DNA of 64,000 nt from Phytophthora colocasiae (lineage: Eukaryota > Oomycota > Peronosporomycetes > Peronosporales > Peronosporaceae): NCBI GenBank assembly GCA_018806915.1, contig JAGKQI010000052.1, forward strand, positions 1,798,001 to 1,862,000, written 5' to 3'. Numbering within the stretch: the first letter of the stretch is position 1; every line of letters starts with the position of its first letter. The position numbers and the translations under genes are program-made. This document shows, piece after piece, positions 47,786-57,400 of the stretch. The notes beneath the pieces were generated by a model that made no database searches, was not told where the DNA came from, and saw only the letters and a list, made by a program, of their open reading frames with translations.

Positions 47786-48403
47786 ATGGCAACAAGGCGA
47801 ACCGGGATTTCACTCTCCAGAAAGAAAGAGGTGCTGGACTGGGTAACACTTCTGGAGGAGGGATCCCAAGTCGTGCTGTTGCTCATTTTGGCGCGCAAGA
47901 GTGGAAACTAGACCCCGGTACAGTTCGGCGTTGGTGGCGTAAGCGTGACGAAATTTGGGCGGCGCAACCCCACCAAATGAGACTACGGTAGCCGATGGAG
48001 GCCGCAAAAAAGCGTTGGGAGAGCTTGAAGACTTGCTTCTCGAATCGATCGTCTTACGGAGGTTGAAGAAAGAGAAATTGACAAGAAAATGGATTGCTAT
48101 TCAGGCACTACTGTACAAATATACGCTGAAGTCGATAACTCGATGATCCGATCTTTTCAGGCTTCGTCTTACTGGGTGAGCAGCTTCATGAACGGCAACG
48201 ACCTGTCCCTCCAACGTCTGACCAACCTTACTACTCTTGAGTGACGATCAACTGGTTGACCGAGCCGTTGCATACATGAGATTTCTATCAGACAAGAAGA
48301 GATCTTTCAATTTTGCTAACACTGTTCTTATGGGCGAGACAGCCGTCTACTTCGAAGACGCTCGTGAGCGAACTTTTGAAGTTGGGATTATTGATAATTA
48401 GCG
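47786..48403 (+). pseudogene. pogo-type transposase, N-terminal half
   Basis: Starts at the ATG that is also the gypsy-2 target. Pieces in several frames: helix-turn-helix (MATRRTGISLSRKKEVLDWV, DPGTVRRWWRKRDEIW), a second DNA-binding region (FQASSYWVSSFMNGNDLSLQ) and the start of the DDE domain (FANTVLMGETAVYFEDARE). The residue expected to be the first catalytic Asp in MDET is Gly. The frame stops near 48400 and the rest is absent. It belongs to element A. Confidence 0.75.
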
Positions 48404-48583
48404 CACGGGTATGCACTCGAGCGGAGCGAGGAACATTTTGTATTTGACTGCATATTAATCTTTGAAATATGTTGAGTTTCTGTTTATAAGCCCCCACCCA
48501 TTTACAAGCCCCCTCGTTAAAACCGATCGGATTCGAGGGGGCATTAATAAATAGAAGTCCGGGTACTATTCGGTAAAATCCGT
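48404..48583. other. Right terminal region of pogo-type element A
   Basis: AT-rich, with repeated GGGGGC/GCCCCC words spaced through 48488-48545, then the terminal inverted repeat. No gene. Confidence 0.6.
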
Positions 48584-49141
48584 TATCAGCGTCTGTTTGG
48601 CACATTCTTGGTCGCCCACGAGCTGGAGATCCACAACGTTGCAGCTCGTGGGAGTAGGTGCCATTAACCTCCGCATCCATTCCCCACCCCATTGTCACTG
48701 TCCATTTCCCCGCTGTGAAGTCGGAGTCACCCGCAGCTGCAAGCTTCACAGGCTTAAAACGACTTGGCTTCTCGAGCTCCAGCATCGCGAAGTCACTGCT
48801 GTATCTCTCTTTTTCGGAGAAGTAGCTCGGGTGGTTCATGATGGAAATGACCCGAATTTGCTCTCCGTCTTGAGTTCCGTTGCGGTAGTGCGAGCCTATT
48901 GAGGCCCAACGGATGTCTTGGGTCACGCAGTGTGATGCAGTGAGTACGTGGGTCGGAGAGACGAGTATACCTCCACACAGAGAGTTGCCGTTAACAGTAG
49001 GTCGAAGGCCGACGACGTACGTCTTGGAGCCGCTGGGACAATTTCTCCGCCGAGAATGAGTTGGCGCTGGACTGGAAGTTCGCTGAAAGCATTGGTATTA
49101 GCCAGCAAAGCTGCCCAAGCACAGATAAAGAACGATCTCAT
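48584..49141 (-). pseudogene. Trypsin-like gene A, 5' fragment
   Basis: ATG 49141 opens a signal peptide (RSFFICAWAALLANTNA), a short propeptide and the S1 start (ILGGEIV). In shifted frames follow a His-region segment (SPTHVLTASHC), the Asp-region segment (SSDFAMLELEKP) and TVTMGWG. One-base frameshifts lie near 49030 and 48640. The gene is cut by pogo-type element A at 48584; its end is at 32499-32738. Glucanase inhibitor proteins share this fold but lack the triad; here His and Ser regions look catalytic, so a protease origin is also possible. Confidence 0.85.
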
Positions 49142-49410
49142 AGCGCAGACGTTGTGGCAGACGGACTATTTGGTTGTGTGGCAATGTGCAGAATTACGAC
49201 AATTGTCCCAACAAGCATCGGGATCGTACGTCCTCGCCGGCTACACGGTTTGGAAGCCGTGCAATGCCCGGTTGAAAGATTACAGTGAGAAGATTACGAT
49301 TGATGTCACGAATCGTATTGTTTTTTATACGTGACAAATCAAACTACCGATCGTCATCTCCTCACTGGAACTTCTTGCTTCACTTCACTTCTCTTCCTAC
49401 AAGGCCGACG
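49142..49410. promoter_or_regulatory. Shared upstream region of two divergent trypsin-like genes
   Basis: 269 bp between the two start codons. The pyrimidine-rich block CTTCACTTCACTTCTCTTCC at 49378-49397 precedes the start of gene B, in the usual position of an oomycete initiator, but I cannot define the element. Confidence 0.45.
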
Positions 49411-50014
49411 ATGAAGGTTGTATTTACCCTTCTCGCTACCATTTTCGTTGGTGCCGTTGTCGCTTCCAATTCTCTAGAGGCACCAACTCCCTGGAACCCC
49501 CCCTCATCTGGTATCGCACTCGGAAACAATGTTTCTTCCGAAAGGCCCTCGGTTGGTGCACAAGACGTCTCCAATAATTCCGTGATCCCGATCAATGGCT
49601 CCCGTATTGTGCCCAGCGGCACCAAGACGTATGTTGCTGGTCTTCGTGCAACCGCTGGAGGAAACAACTTTTTGCAGTGCGTCACTTATCCGGCGACATT
49701 CGCTGGGCTTCAATCGGCTCCCACTTTGTCAATGGAACTGAAGACGGGGAGCAAATCCAGGTCATCGCCATCTTGAATCACCCTCGGACTACGGGGTTCT
49801 CGAATGATTTCGCAATTATGAAACTCCAGAAACCCAGTTCGTTCCAACCGGTGGCCTTGGCCTATGCGGACGATGTCTACGATGGTCGAGAAGCTACGAA
49901 AATGGGGTGGTACGATACCGGTCGTGCAGATACCATGGCGTACGAGCTAATGCGCCAAGACGTGCAGTTAATGAGCAATGCAAAGTGTATGAAGGAGACG
50001 AACGTGGATGAGAC

Positions 50015-51011
50015 CAGGGGTCTGAATAAAAAATTTCAGTATCGATAAAATCAGTTTCTAAAAATAAAAAAACGGATTACTGGGATATTCACAAAAAATA
50101 AAATATGATATTTCTCGAAAATTGCAATACAATATAACATAAGTGCTTGCATAGCAATGGCAAGACACAATTGAACTGATGGACGTCCTAACCCGAGAAG
50201 CCAGCTCTTTTGCGTTCATTATACTCCATACTGACCACCTAACTACCTTAAATCACTGGCCAACAGCAAACACGTACGAATCCTTTTGCATGGTGACCTT
50301 TTCATTCTCAAAAACTCCCGCTCAGTCTAAACAATGACGAAGGAGCAGCACATCGCAAGCTCCTCGAGCTGCTGGAGCACATGAAGAAGTTCCAGAGCAT
50401 CACTAAGAAGCTGCAGTGCGACGATATCGATTTGGCGGATGTCCGCCTGCTTTTGACTCGGTTATTAGCGAGTACCCACGATGCGTGCCCAGCTTAACGC
50501 GAACGCTAGTATAGTCCACTCTCCTATATTTGAAGCGGCGCCGTCAAAGTGATCAACGGTGGCACGCTTTCAAAGGCTGAGGCAGATGCGGTGAAGGCAT
50601 TCGAGGTGGCGAAGTGTGAAGACAAGCGCAAGAAACGCCAAGATGACTACGCGACGCGGATTCTTCTTGCTGGGCCAAACAAGCGTCCCAGTCGTGCCAA
50701 CTACAGTCTGCTGTTGAAGGAACTGCCGCCGACTTCGAATGCATGTGAGCGTTTTTTTTTCACAGTGCAAGCTTGTGCTCACCCAAACGAACTTGTTTGC
50801 TCCCAGCGAATTTTGAACTCGTCATGTTTCTTCGTGCGAACAGGAATATGTGGGATGTAACGACATTGGCATCAGTTGGTAGCGAGCAGGAGCATTAATT
50901 CATATTGCAGTTATTGCGGCCGCTTTTATTATTGCAGCGTGTTGTATTGAGATTATTACTACTGCAGCAACTACAGCCAATTCCGTGTAATACTGAATTG
51001 GACAAGGCCTG
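50015..51011 (+). mobile_element. hAT transposon remnant
   Basis: 997 bp with ends CAGGGGTCTG and (complement) CAGGCCTTG, the CAGG start typical of hAT. The 8-bp target duplication is GATGAGAC at 50007-50014 and GATGAAAC at 51012-51019 (one mismatch). The inside contains the tail of a hAT transposase on the plus strand: a helical part near 50350-50490, then LPPTSNACERFF near 50730, a T9 run that shifts frame, and VMFLRANRNMWDVTTL near 50830. It is deleted and frameshifted, so non-autonomous. Confidence 0.82.
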
Positions 51012-51149
51012 GATGAAACCATGATTTGTTCCAGCGGAAGCGCCAATGCAACTTCTTGTACGGGTGACTATGGCGGCCCTGTAGTTGTCGAACGACCGAA
51101 TGGCGATGTCCTTGTTGGTGTGGTTAGCTGGGGTGGAGACTGCGGGAGA

Positions 51150-51153
51150 CCTG
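51150..51153 (+). repeat. gypsy-3 target duplication, left
   Basis: CCTG, repeated at 60559-60562. Keeping one copy restores the reading frame of trypsin-like gene B. A four-base duplication is at the short end for Ty3/gypsy. Confidence 0.78.
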
Positions 51154-51942
51154 TGTAAGGGATCCTCGATGCAGGACGGATTCGAACGGCTGGGCGCTAT
51201 GACGGACGAGGCGTGTAGCGAGGAAGTGGCCTCGGGAGACGGGCAGTCGGCCAGGTGGCTTGAAGTACCTCGGTCGCAGTTTGATACCTCCCGTGGGTTG
51301 ATAGTGCGAAGCCCAGGAGCGAGCACGTGGCGAGCTTTTGGCGGATTGGACGGAGATTCCGACGAGGTCTCACTTTAGTTTTGGACGGAGACCACACGGA
51401 GGTCTCACTTCTCTTTTGACCTTGGACGAGTGCAAGGCAGCGGAGGCTGTTGGACGGACGGACGGACGGACGAAGCGGACGGCTGAAGGCTACGACTGAA
51501 CGGAGAGACTGACGCGGCGGACTAGGCTCAGGCGAGGCTGCGTGTGGAGGTGGCGTGCTCACTCGTTGTTGGACGGGTAGCAAGAAGCTTGGTTGACTCA
51601 CAGTCGTTGGACGTGAAGGGGCGTGCTACTTCACAGTCGTTGGACGTGGAGGAGCGTGAAGCTCACTGTTGTTGTACGGTTCAAGCAGCTTAGTATCTCG
51701 GCACGAAGTCGTTCGACCTGCAGGTAGTGACGTCGTACAGTCCCGGGAAGTAGTAGTTGTAGGACGGACGAGCGTAGATAATAATAAATAGGGACGCTCA
51801 CTAGCAAGTGGCGTACCGGCGCGGTGAACCGAGCCATCGAGTGTTGGACGGACGTTGAAAGAGGACCCAGGCGAGAAAACGTAAGCGAAGCACGGACAAC
51901 TATATTACCCGCCGGCACGCAGGTGATAGTAGACGTGTTACA
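51154..51942 (+). repeat. gypsy-3 5' LTR
   Basis: 789 bp, TGTAAGGG to TGTTACA. It contains at least eight TTGGACG words, a (GGAC)n run at 51453-51473 and a tandem pair of about 35 bp around CAGTCGTTGGACGTG (51600-51660). Confidence 0.95.
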
Positions 51943-54386
51943 TGGTGGTCATACAGGGGCCTCTTTCTAGACGACGAAAACCCCGAAGAACGAGAATGAG
52001 CGAAACAATGGAGACGACAAGAACAAAGAGTCGAACCAAGACACGAACGGTGTTGTTATCACCACGAGGGACATCTGGACGAGCGGAACGAAACTCACAC
52101 GAGGCGGTATTAGACGATGACGAACAGTTCGCTGGTGGTCCAAGTGAAGGCGATCCTGATTCGGACAACACGGTATTGCTTGAGGAGAAACGGGCACCGA
52201 CAGTAAGCGAACTATCAGCGTCTCCAGTACGGACGAGAAGTCAAACACGACGTAGCCCTCCAGTAGCAGACCAGGACGACGCATCAACGAATGTTGACAG
52301 GCCCGTAGAAACTCCGGAGACCAAGAGAGCCTCACGGACGGTAAAGGCAGCGAAGGCAACGCGTGGCCGCGCTACCGGTCAGCCTAAACGGAAGCAGATA
52401 ACACGGCGTACGGACGACGGCGGCTCGGCGCAGACGGTGGCTCCAAGAACAACATCACGAGAGTCGTCCACGGCAATAGGCACACACGCATCAGGAGTAT
52501 TGTCGCAGGCAGTAGGAGAACCAACAGAAGGCACGGCGGGAGATCTTGAGCCTCAGGGAGCCACTCCGGAGAACCTGGAAGAAGCGATCCGGCGGCTGCA
52601 AGTGGAGATAGCGCAGCTACGAAGCCATTCCGACCGAGGAGAAATCCACCAACCACAAGTGCGACAGGACGAAGAATCCATACCACGGGACCATCCAGAA
52701 AGACCACGACGCGCGGTTTCGGCGCGGCGAGCCAGAAGTGCAGGACGACACGAAGAACGAAGACCAAGGAGCCACGCAAGGTCGGAACGAGCACGAAGTC
52801 ATCAGCGATCGCGATCTCGACGGCGTGAGCAAGCAGCACCTGGAGGAGACAGCGACCCATCCTCTGGAGACGACAGCAGTTCGGACGAGTCATGGCGTGG
52901 AAGTGACCACGGACGTTATCCTCCCAGTGGTGAGTCGAGCAGTTCTTCCAGTAGTGGGTCAAGCAGCGAGTCGACCGGCAGCAGCGACGAATCGGACGAC
53001 GGGCGACGACGAGTACGGCGAGTGAGCCCGGAACGGCGTGGACGTAGGTGTCGAGTTAGTCGGGAACGACATGAGCGAGCCAGGCGACGTGGACGGCACC
53101 AGCAACAGGAACGAAGAGAACATCGACGAGAACGGCGAGACCGGAGACCTTCACGAAGGAGCGTCAAGGAATTGGAACTGCCGTCCTTCAAACCAGAAGT
53201 TGGCGTATCTGCGTCGACGTGGGTAGATCGCGTAGCTTTGGCGCTTCAGGGAGCAAAAGAGTCCGGACGAGGTGAATGGAGTGACCATGCGTTGTATTTC
53301 ATTCTCGGCAACAAACTCATGGATAACGCTGCACGATGGTGGGTGAATTACGACAGACGTCTGCGACCTGAAGACCGGACATGGACGAATTTGAAGGAAG
53401 GCCTTCTACAGCGATATGGGCCACCGGTGAACCTCGACGAAGCGGAATGGCGAGTGAATTCCCGGAAGATGTTCCACGGAGAGTCATATGCTGACTTCGC
53501 AGCAGGCTTGAGAGAAGCAGCCGAGAGAAACGACGTGGAAGAGAGGGTGTTCTTGGCGCAGTTTTACCGAGAAATTGATCGAGTGACGCGGCAGTTGGTG
53601 AAGCAGCCACCCGTGCCCAAGACCTTGGAACAAGCGGTACGGAAGGCGAGAGACTTGAACGACCCGTTGGAGACTGTGGCGCCACGGATGCAGCAACTTG
53701 GCCAGACGTATATGAACGGACCGGCGGCGGTACCAATTCAAGTGACAGGTGCGAATCAAGCGACCATGGTGGTGCCTGGAATCGGAGGGATTAAGCTCCC
53801 TGTGGCTGAAGAGAATATGACAAGTGCGGCGACAGCTGACGTGGATCCGGATGGCTTCACGCTCTACACCAACCCACTCGGAGTATGGAACAAGTTCACT
53901 GGAATGTATGAAGAGCCAGTTGGGCGGTACTGGAATCGGAGGTACTGGGCGAAAAGGAAGAAAGAACGCAAACGGACGGCTGCCCCGGCGAAGAAGGAAC
54001 CGCAGAAGAGGACGAAGAAGCCCAAGGTACGACGCGAAGAATCCAGCGAGGACGAGACTGCGCCCAAACGGAAGGTGAAGAGCACTGCTCCTGTGTTGCA
54101 GGTGACGACGGATAGACAATCGGGTGGCGGATCGACCGGACGAGACACACGAGCACATGGGCACGGGACGAAGACGAATGAGGCAGAGAGCGTTTGCAGC
54201 AACTGTGGGAACAAGGGTCACCACATCCGACAGTGCCCGAACGGCATCAAGTGCTACGCGTGCCAGAAGTTTGGACACTTCGCCAGAGAATGCCCTGACA
54301 CCGAAGCAAGGACGCGAAATGACGCCTACATGAAGCAACGCGGAGAACGGAGTAACGCGACCTCGGGAAGCGAGCACCGGGCGTAG
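51942..54386 (+). CDS. gypsy-3 Gag
   Basis: 814 codons open from an ATG that includes the last base of the LTR; ATG 51997 (MSETMETTRTK) is a more likely start, since the first codons would cover the primer-binding site. Residues 1-400 are highly charged and Arg/Ser/Glu-rich. About 405-590 is a retrotransposon Gag domain (ALYFILGNKLMDNAARWWV, MFHGESYADFAAGLREAAE). The C-terminus has two CCHC knuckles (CSNCGNKGHHIRQC and CYACQKFGHFAREC). Intact. Much longer than the Gag of gypsy-1 or gypsy-2. Confidence 0.88.
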   Translation: MVVIQGPLSRRRKPRRTRMSETMETTRTKSRTKTRTVLLSPRGTSGRAERNSHEAVLDDDEQFAGGPSEGDPDSDNTVLLEEKRAPTVSELSASPVRTRSQTRRSPPVADQDDASTNVDRPVETPETKRASRTVKAAKATRGRATGQPKRKQITRRTDDGGSAQTVAPRTTSRESSTAIGTHASGVLSQAVGEPTEGTAGDLEPQGATPENLEEAIRRLQVEIAQLRSHSDRGEIHQPQVRQDEESIPRDHPERPRRAVSARRARSAGRHEERRPRSHARSERARSHQRSRSRRREQAAPGGDSDPSSGDDSSSDESWRGSDHGRYPPSGESSSSSSSGSSSESTGSSDESDDGRRRVRRVSPERRGRRCRVSRERHERARRRGRHQQQERREHRRERRDRRPSRRSVKELELPSFKPEVGVSASTWVDRVALALQGAKESGRGEWSDHALYFILGNKLMDNAARWWVNYDRRLRPEDRTWTNLKEGLLQRYGPPVNLDEAEWRVNSRKMFHGESYADFAAGLREAAERNDVEERVFLAQFYREIDRVTRQLVKQPPVPKTLEQAVRKARDLNDPLETVAPRMQQLGQTYMNGPAAVPIQVTGANQATMVVPGIGGIKLPVAEENMTSAATADVDPDGFTLYTNPLGVWNKFTGMYEEPVGRYWNRRYWAKRKKERKRTAAPAKKEPQKRTKKPKVRREESSEDETAPKRKVKSTAPVLQVTTDRQSGGGSTGRDTRAHGHGTKTNEAESVCSNCGNKGHHIRQCPNGIKCYACQKFGHFARECPDTEARTRNDAYMKQRGERSNATSGSEHRA
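51943..51961 (+). promoter_or_regulatory. gypsy-3 primer-binding site
   Basis: TGGTGGTCATACAGGGG follows the LTR directly. It begins TGG as expected for pairing to a tRNA CCA end. The primer tRNA is not identified. Confidence 0.65.
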
Positions 54387-54457
54387 GAGCGGGACTGCGA
54401 CGTCCGGGGAATGTACGAGATCCCCAACACGATGGAGAAACGACGGACGTCGGACGA

Positions 54458-57400
54458 ATGGAGACAGACGCGGGTGGAGAGGGAAACCTGGCGCACGCGG
54501 AGGACGAGATGGACGAGGTGAGAAAGCGGATGAATGAGGACGTGAGCGAGTATGACGAGGAGCGTTCCGACTTGTACTTGGCCACGGTGAGACCAGCGAT
54601 GGCCGCGGCGAGATATGTGCGAGCCACTGCGAAAGTGACGAAGGATGAAGATGGTGCCGACGAGTTCCCAACTGGAGAAGGCGCAGCAGTAACCAGCATC
54701 GCACTGCGAGGTGACGAAGGCAAGACTGGAGAAGGCGCACGACGAATGAACGTCACAGGCGACACGGCAGCGGTGACGACAAAAGACGTGGGCTCCGAGA
54801 GCACAGTGATAGCGACGGCGGGCACAAACAACGCTGGGAGTGCACAGTCGATGTTGGCCGAGAGTACGGATGCTGCCGGGGTCGGAGAACCAGTGGCGAG
54901 TAGTACCGAACCCACGGTGACCAACGCGAAAGAAGCGGCGAAGCAAGCACGGCTGCTCAGGCAACAAGCACGGAAGAAAGCGAAACGGCGGAAGGCGATT
55001 CAGCGGTTGGCCGAGAAGCGACGACGGCGGCAGGAAGTGCAAGAGGAAGTTGCGCGTTGTAGCGAAGCGCGTCGACGGGAACGAACGGCGGCAGCACAAG
55101 ATGCACTGCGAGACTTGGCCACGCAACGGAAGCGAAGGTCACGGACGGTGGACCCGACGAAGACGGCGCACGTGAACTTGGTGAAGCACAGTACCGAAGC
55201 AGACGAGGAATACAAGAACGAGAATAATGTGGAAGAGCACATCTGCGCGGGCGACGGATTACCGACAACGAACGTGACGGTGAGTGGTGTGCGTCGACAA
55301 GTGAAGCTGGACAGTGGAGCCCGGTACACTATTGCCGGTACGGACTGGATGAAATACGGCGACAGAGTGGACGGAGTAGCCCCAGTGGATTACGTAGAAG
55401 GTGTCGGAGGCTTTCTTCTCGACGTGGTGGGCGTATGGCGGTTCCGACTGCACACGGAGTTCAATGAGATCATCACGGTGGACGCTTGCATCGTGGACGG
55501 GTGCACGAACGAGTTCCTTTTGGACGTTGACTTCATGCGAGAGCACGGAGCGACTATGGACTTCGATAAGAACGAGATTCGCTACGCGGTGGACGGTCGT
55601 AAGGTGACGATCCCCTTTCGAACGTATGACGACGGAGGAAACGCACGAGTGGCGGCAGTACGGTTGGCGCGACGGCATATGTTGGACGGAAACGCGGTGA
55701 CACCAATATCCGTGGCGGTGGCAGCGGCGGACGGCGAGCAAGGCGTGTTTCTTCCCACGAAAGCGGCAGGAGCGGTGATGCTAGCAGCGACAGTAACGAA
55801 GGTGCAGAATGGACGTGCGTGGGTACCAGCGATAAACTCAAGTAATGAAGAAGTTTGTCTACCTTCGAAGCGAGAGCTCGGTGTATGGGTGCCTATCGAT
55901 AAGGACATGTCGGTGCTTGAGATAGACGGAGCACTACAGAGAGATCGCGTACTCTCATGGATGGACGAATTAGGCGATACAGGAACGCCTCTGGACGACG
56001 AAAGCTCGGTGGACATTGGCGTGGACGACAAAGATGGTCGAGATATGATTTTGAAGCTACTACGGGCGTATAGGACGTTGACGAAAGACACGGGTGATTG
56101 CCCACCGGCAACAGCTTTGGACGTGGAGCACCACATCGATACGGGAGAAACACGGCCAATTATGTTGAAACGAAGACGGCAAGCACAAACGGAGGATGCG
56201 ATTATCGAAGAGAACGTGACCAAGATGTTACAAGCTGGTGTGATTGAGGAAGGCAACGGAGCATGGGGCTTCCCGGTCGTATTAGTTAGAAAGAAGGACG
56301 GCGAGGTGCGATTTTGCGTGGACTATCGGGCTTTGAACAAGGTTACCCGAAAGGACGTGTACCCGTTACCCAGGATAGATGAAACTCTGGAAGCGTTGGG
56401 AGGTGCGTTACTGTTCACGACCCTAAATCTTAAAGCGGGATATTGGCAAATTTTGGTAGCAGCGGCAGATCGAGAGAAGACAGCGTTTACGTCGAAACAA
56501 GGGCTGTTTCAGTTTGTGCGGATGCCATTTGGCCTGACAAACGCTCCTTCTACTTTCCAACGGATGATGAATCACGTGTTGCGCGGATTGACATGGACGA
56601 ATTGCTTGGTGTATCTGGACGACATCGTGGTGTACACTAGAGGCGGTATTGAACGTCACGTTATTGAATTGGCGTGCGTGTTAGAGCGGTTGGCGGCAGC
56701 AGGGCTGACATTGAAGCTGAAGAAGTGCGTGTTCGCAGCTACTTCGATGGAGTACTTGGGACATCGGTTGAGTGCGGACGGAGTGCAACCTCTAGAGCGT
56801 TTGGTGACGGCGGTGCGAGAGTTTCCAAGGCCGAAGGACGTGAAGGAAGCGAAGCGCTTTGTGCATTTGGCGGGTTACTACAGGAGGTTTGTGCCGAATT
56901 TTGGATCGCTGTTGGCGCCAGTGACCAAGTTGTTGCGTAAGAGTGTAGCATGGGAGTGGGGAGACGCGCAGGAGGCGGCCTTCAAAACGGTCAAGAAAAT
57001 CCTGACGACGAAGCCAGTCTTGCGGTATCCTAATTTTCAGTTGCCATTTCGAGTGGAAACGGACGCTAGTACGGTTGGTTTGGGCGCGTGTTTGCGACAA
57101 GACGACGGACGTGGGTGGCAACCCATTGCATATGCGAGTAAGGTCAACAGCCCTACGGAAAGTAAGTACAGAATCACGGAGTTGGAGTGTTACGCAGTGG
57201 TTTGGGCGATCAAGCTATTTAGACCCTATTTATACGGACGAAGGTTCACCTTTGTGACGGATCATGCAGCGTTAAAGTGGTTGATGACGAGCTCCGAGTT
57301 GACGGGCAAGTTGCATCGCTGGGCTTTAACCTTACAGGAGTTCGACTTTGACGTGGTGTATAGGCCTGGTAGTACAAATGTAGTGGCCGACGCACTGTCT

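Larger units (their letters stand above)
32739..48583. mobile_element. Outer pogo-type element (A), hosting nested insertions
   Basis: The ends are perfect 13-bp inverted repeats, ACGGATTTTACCG at 32739 and its complement ending at 48583, both flanked by TA (32737-32738 and 48584-48585), the Tc1/mariner/pogo target. Removing the element with one TA restores the reading frame of trypsin-like gene A across the junction. Its own sequence, after subtracting the nested elements, is about 1.5 kb: 32739-32798, 39579-40211 and 47791-48583. That sequence holds pogo transposase pieces in opposite orientations, so it has been rearranged and is non-autonomous. Confidence 0.82.

Noticed and set aside
53484..54740. 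418-codon minus-strand frame across gypsy-3 gag/pol junction
   Set aside because: Antisense to charged, Arg-rich coding sequence. Composition mirrors the sense strand and no domain is visible; unlike the gypsy-1 case it lies entirely over sense coding regions.
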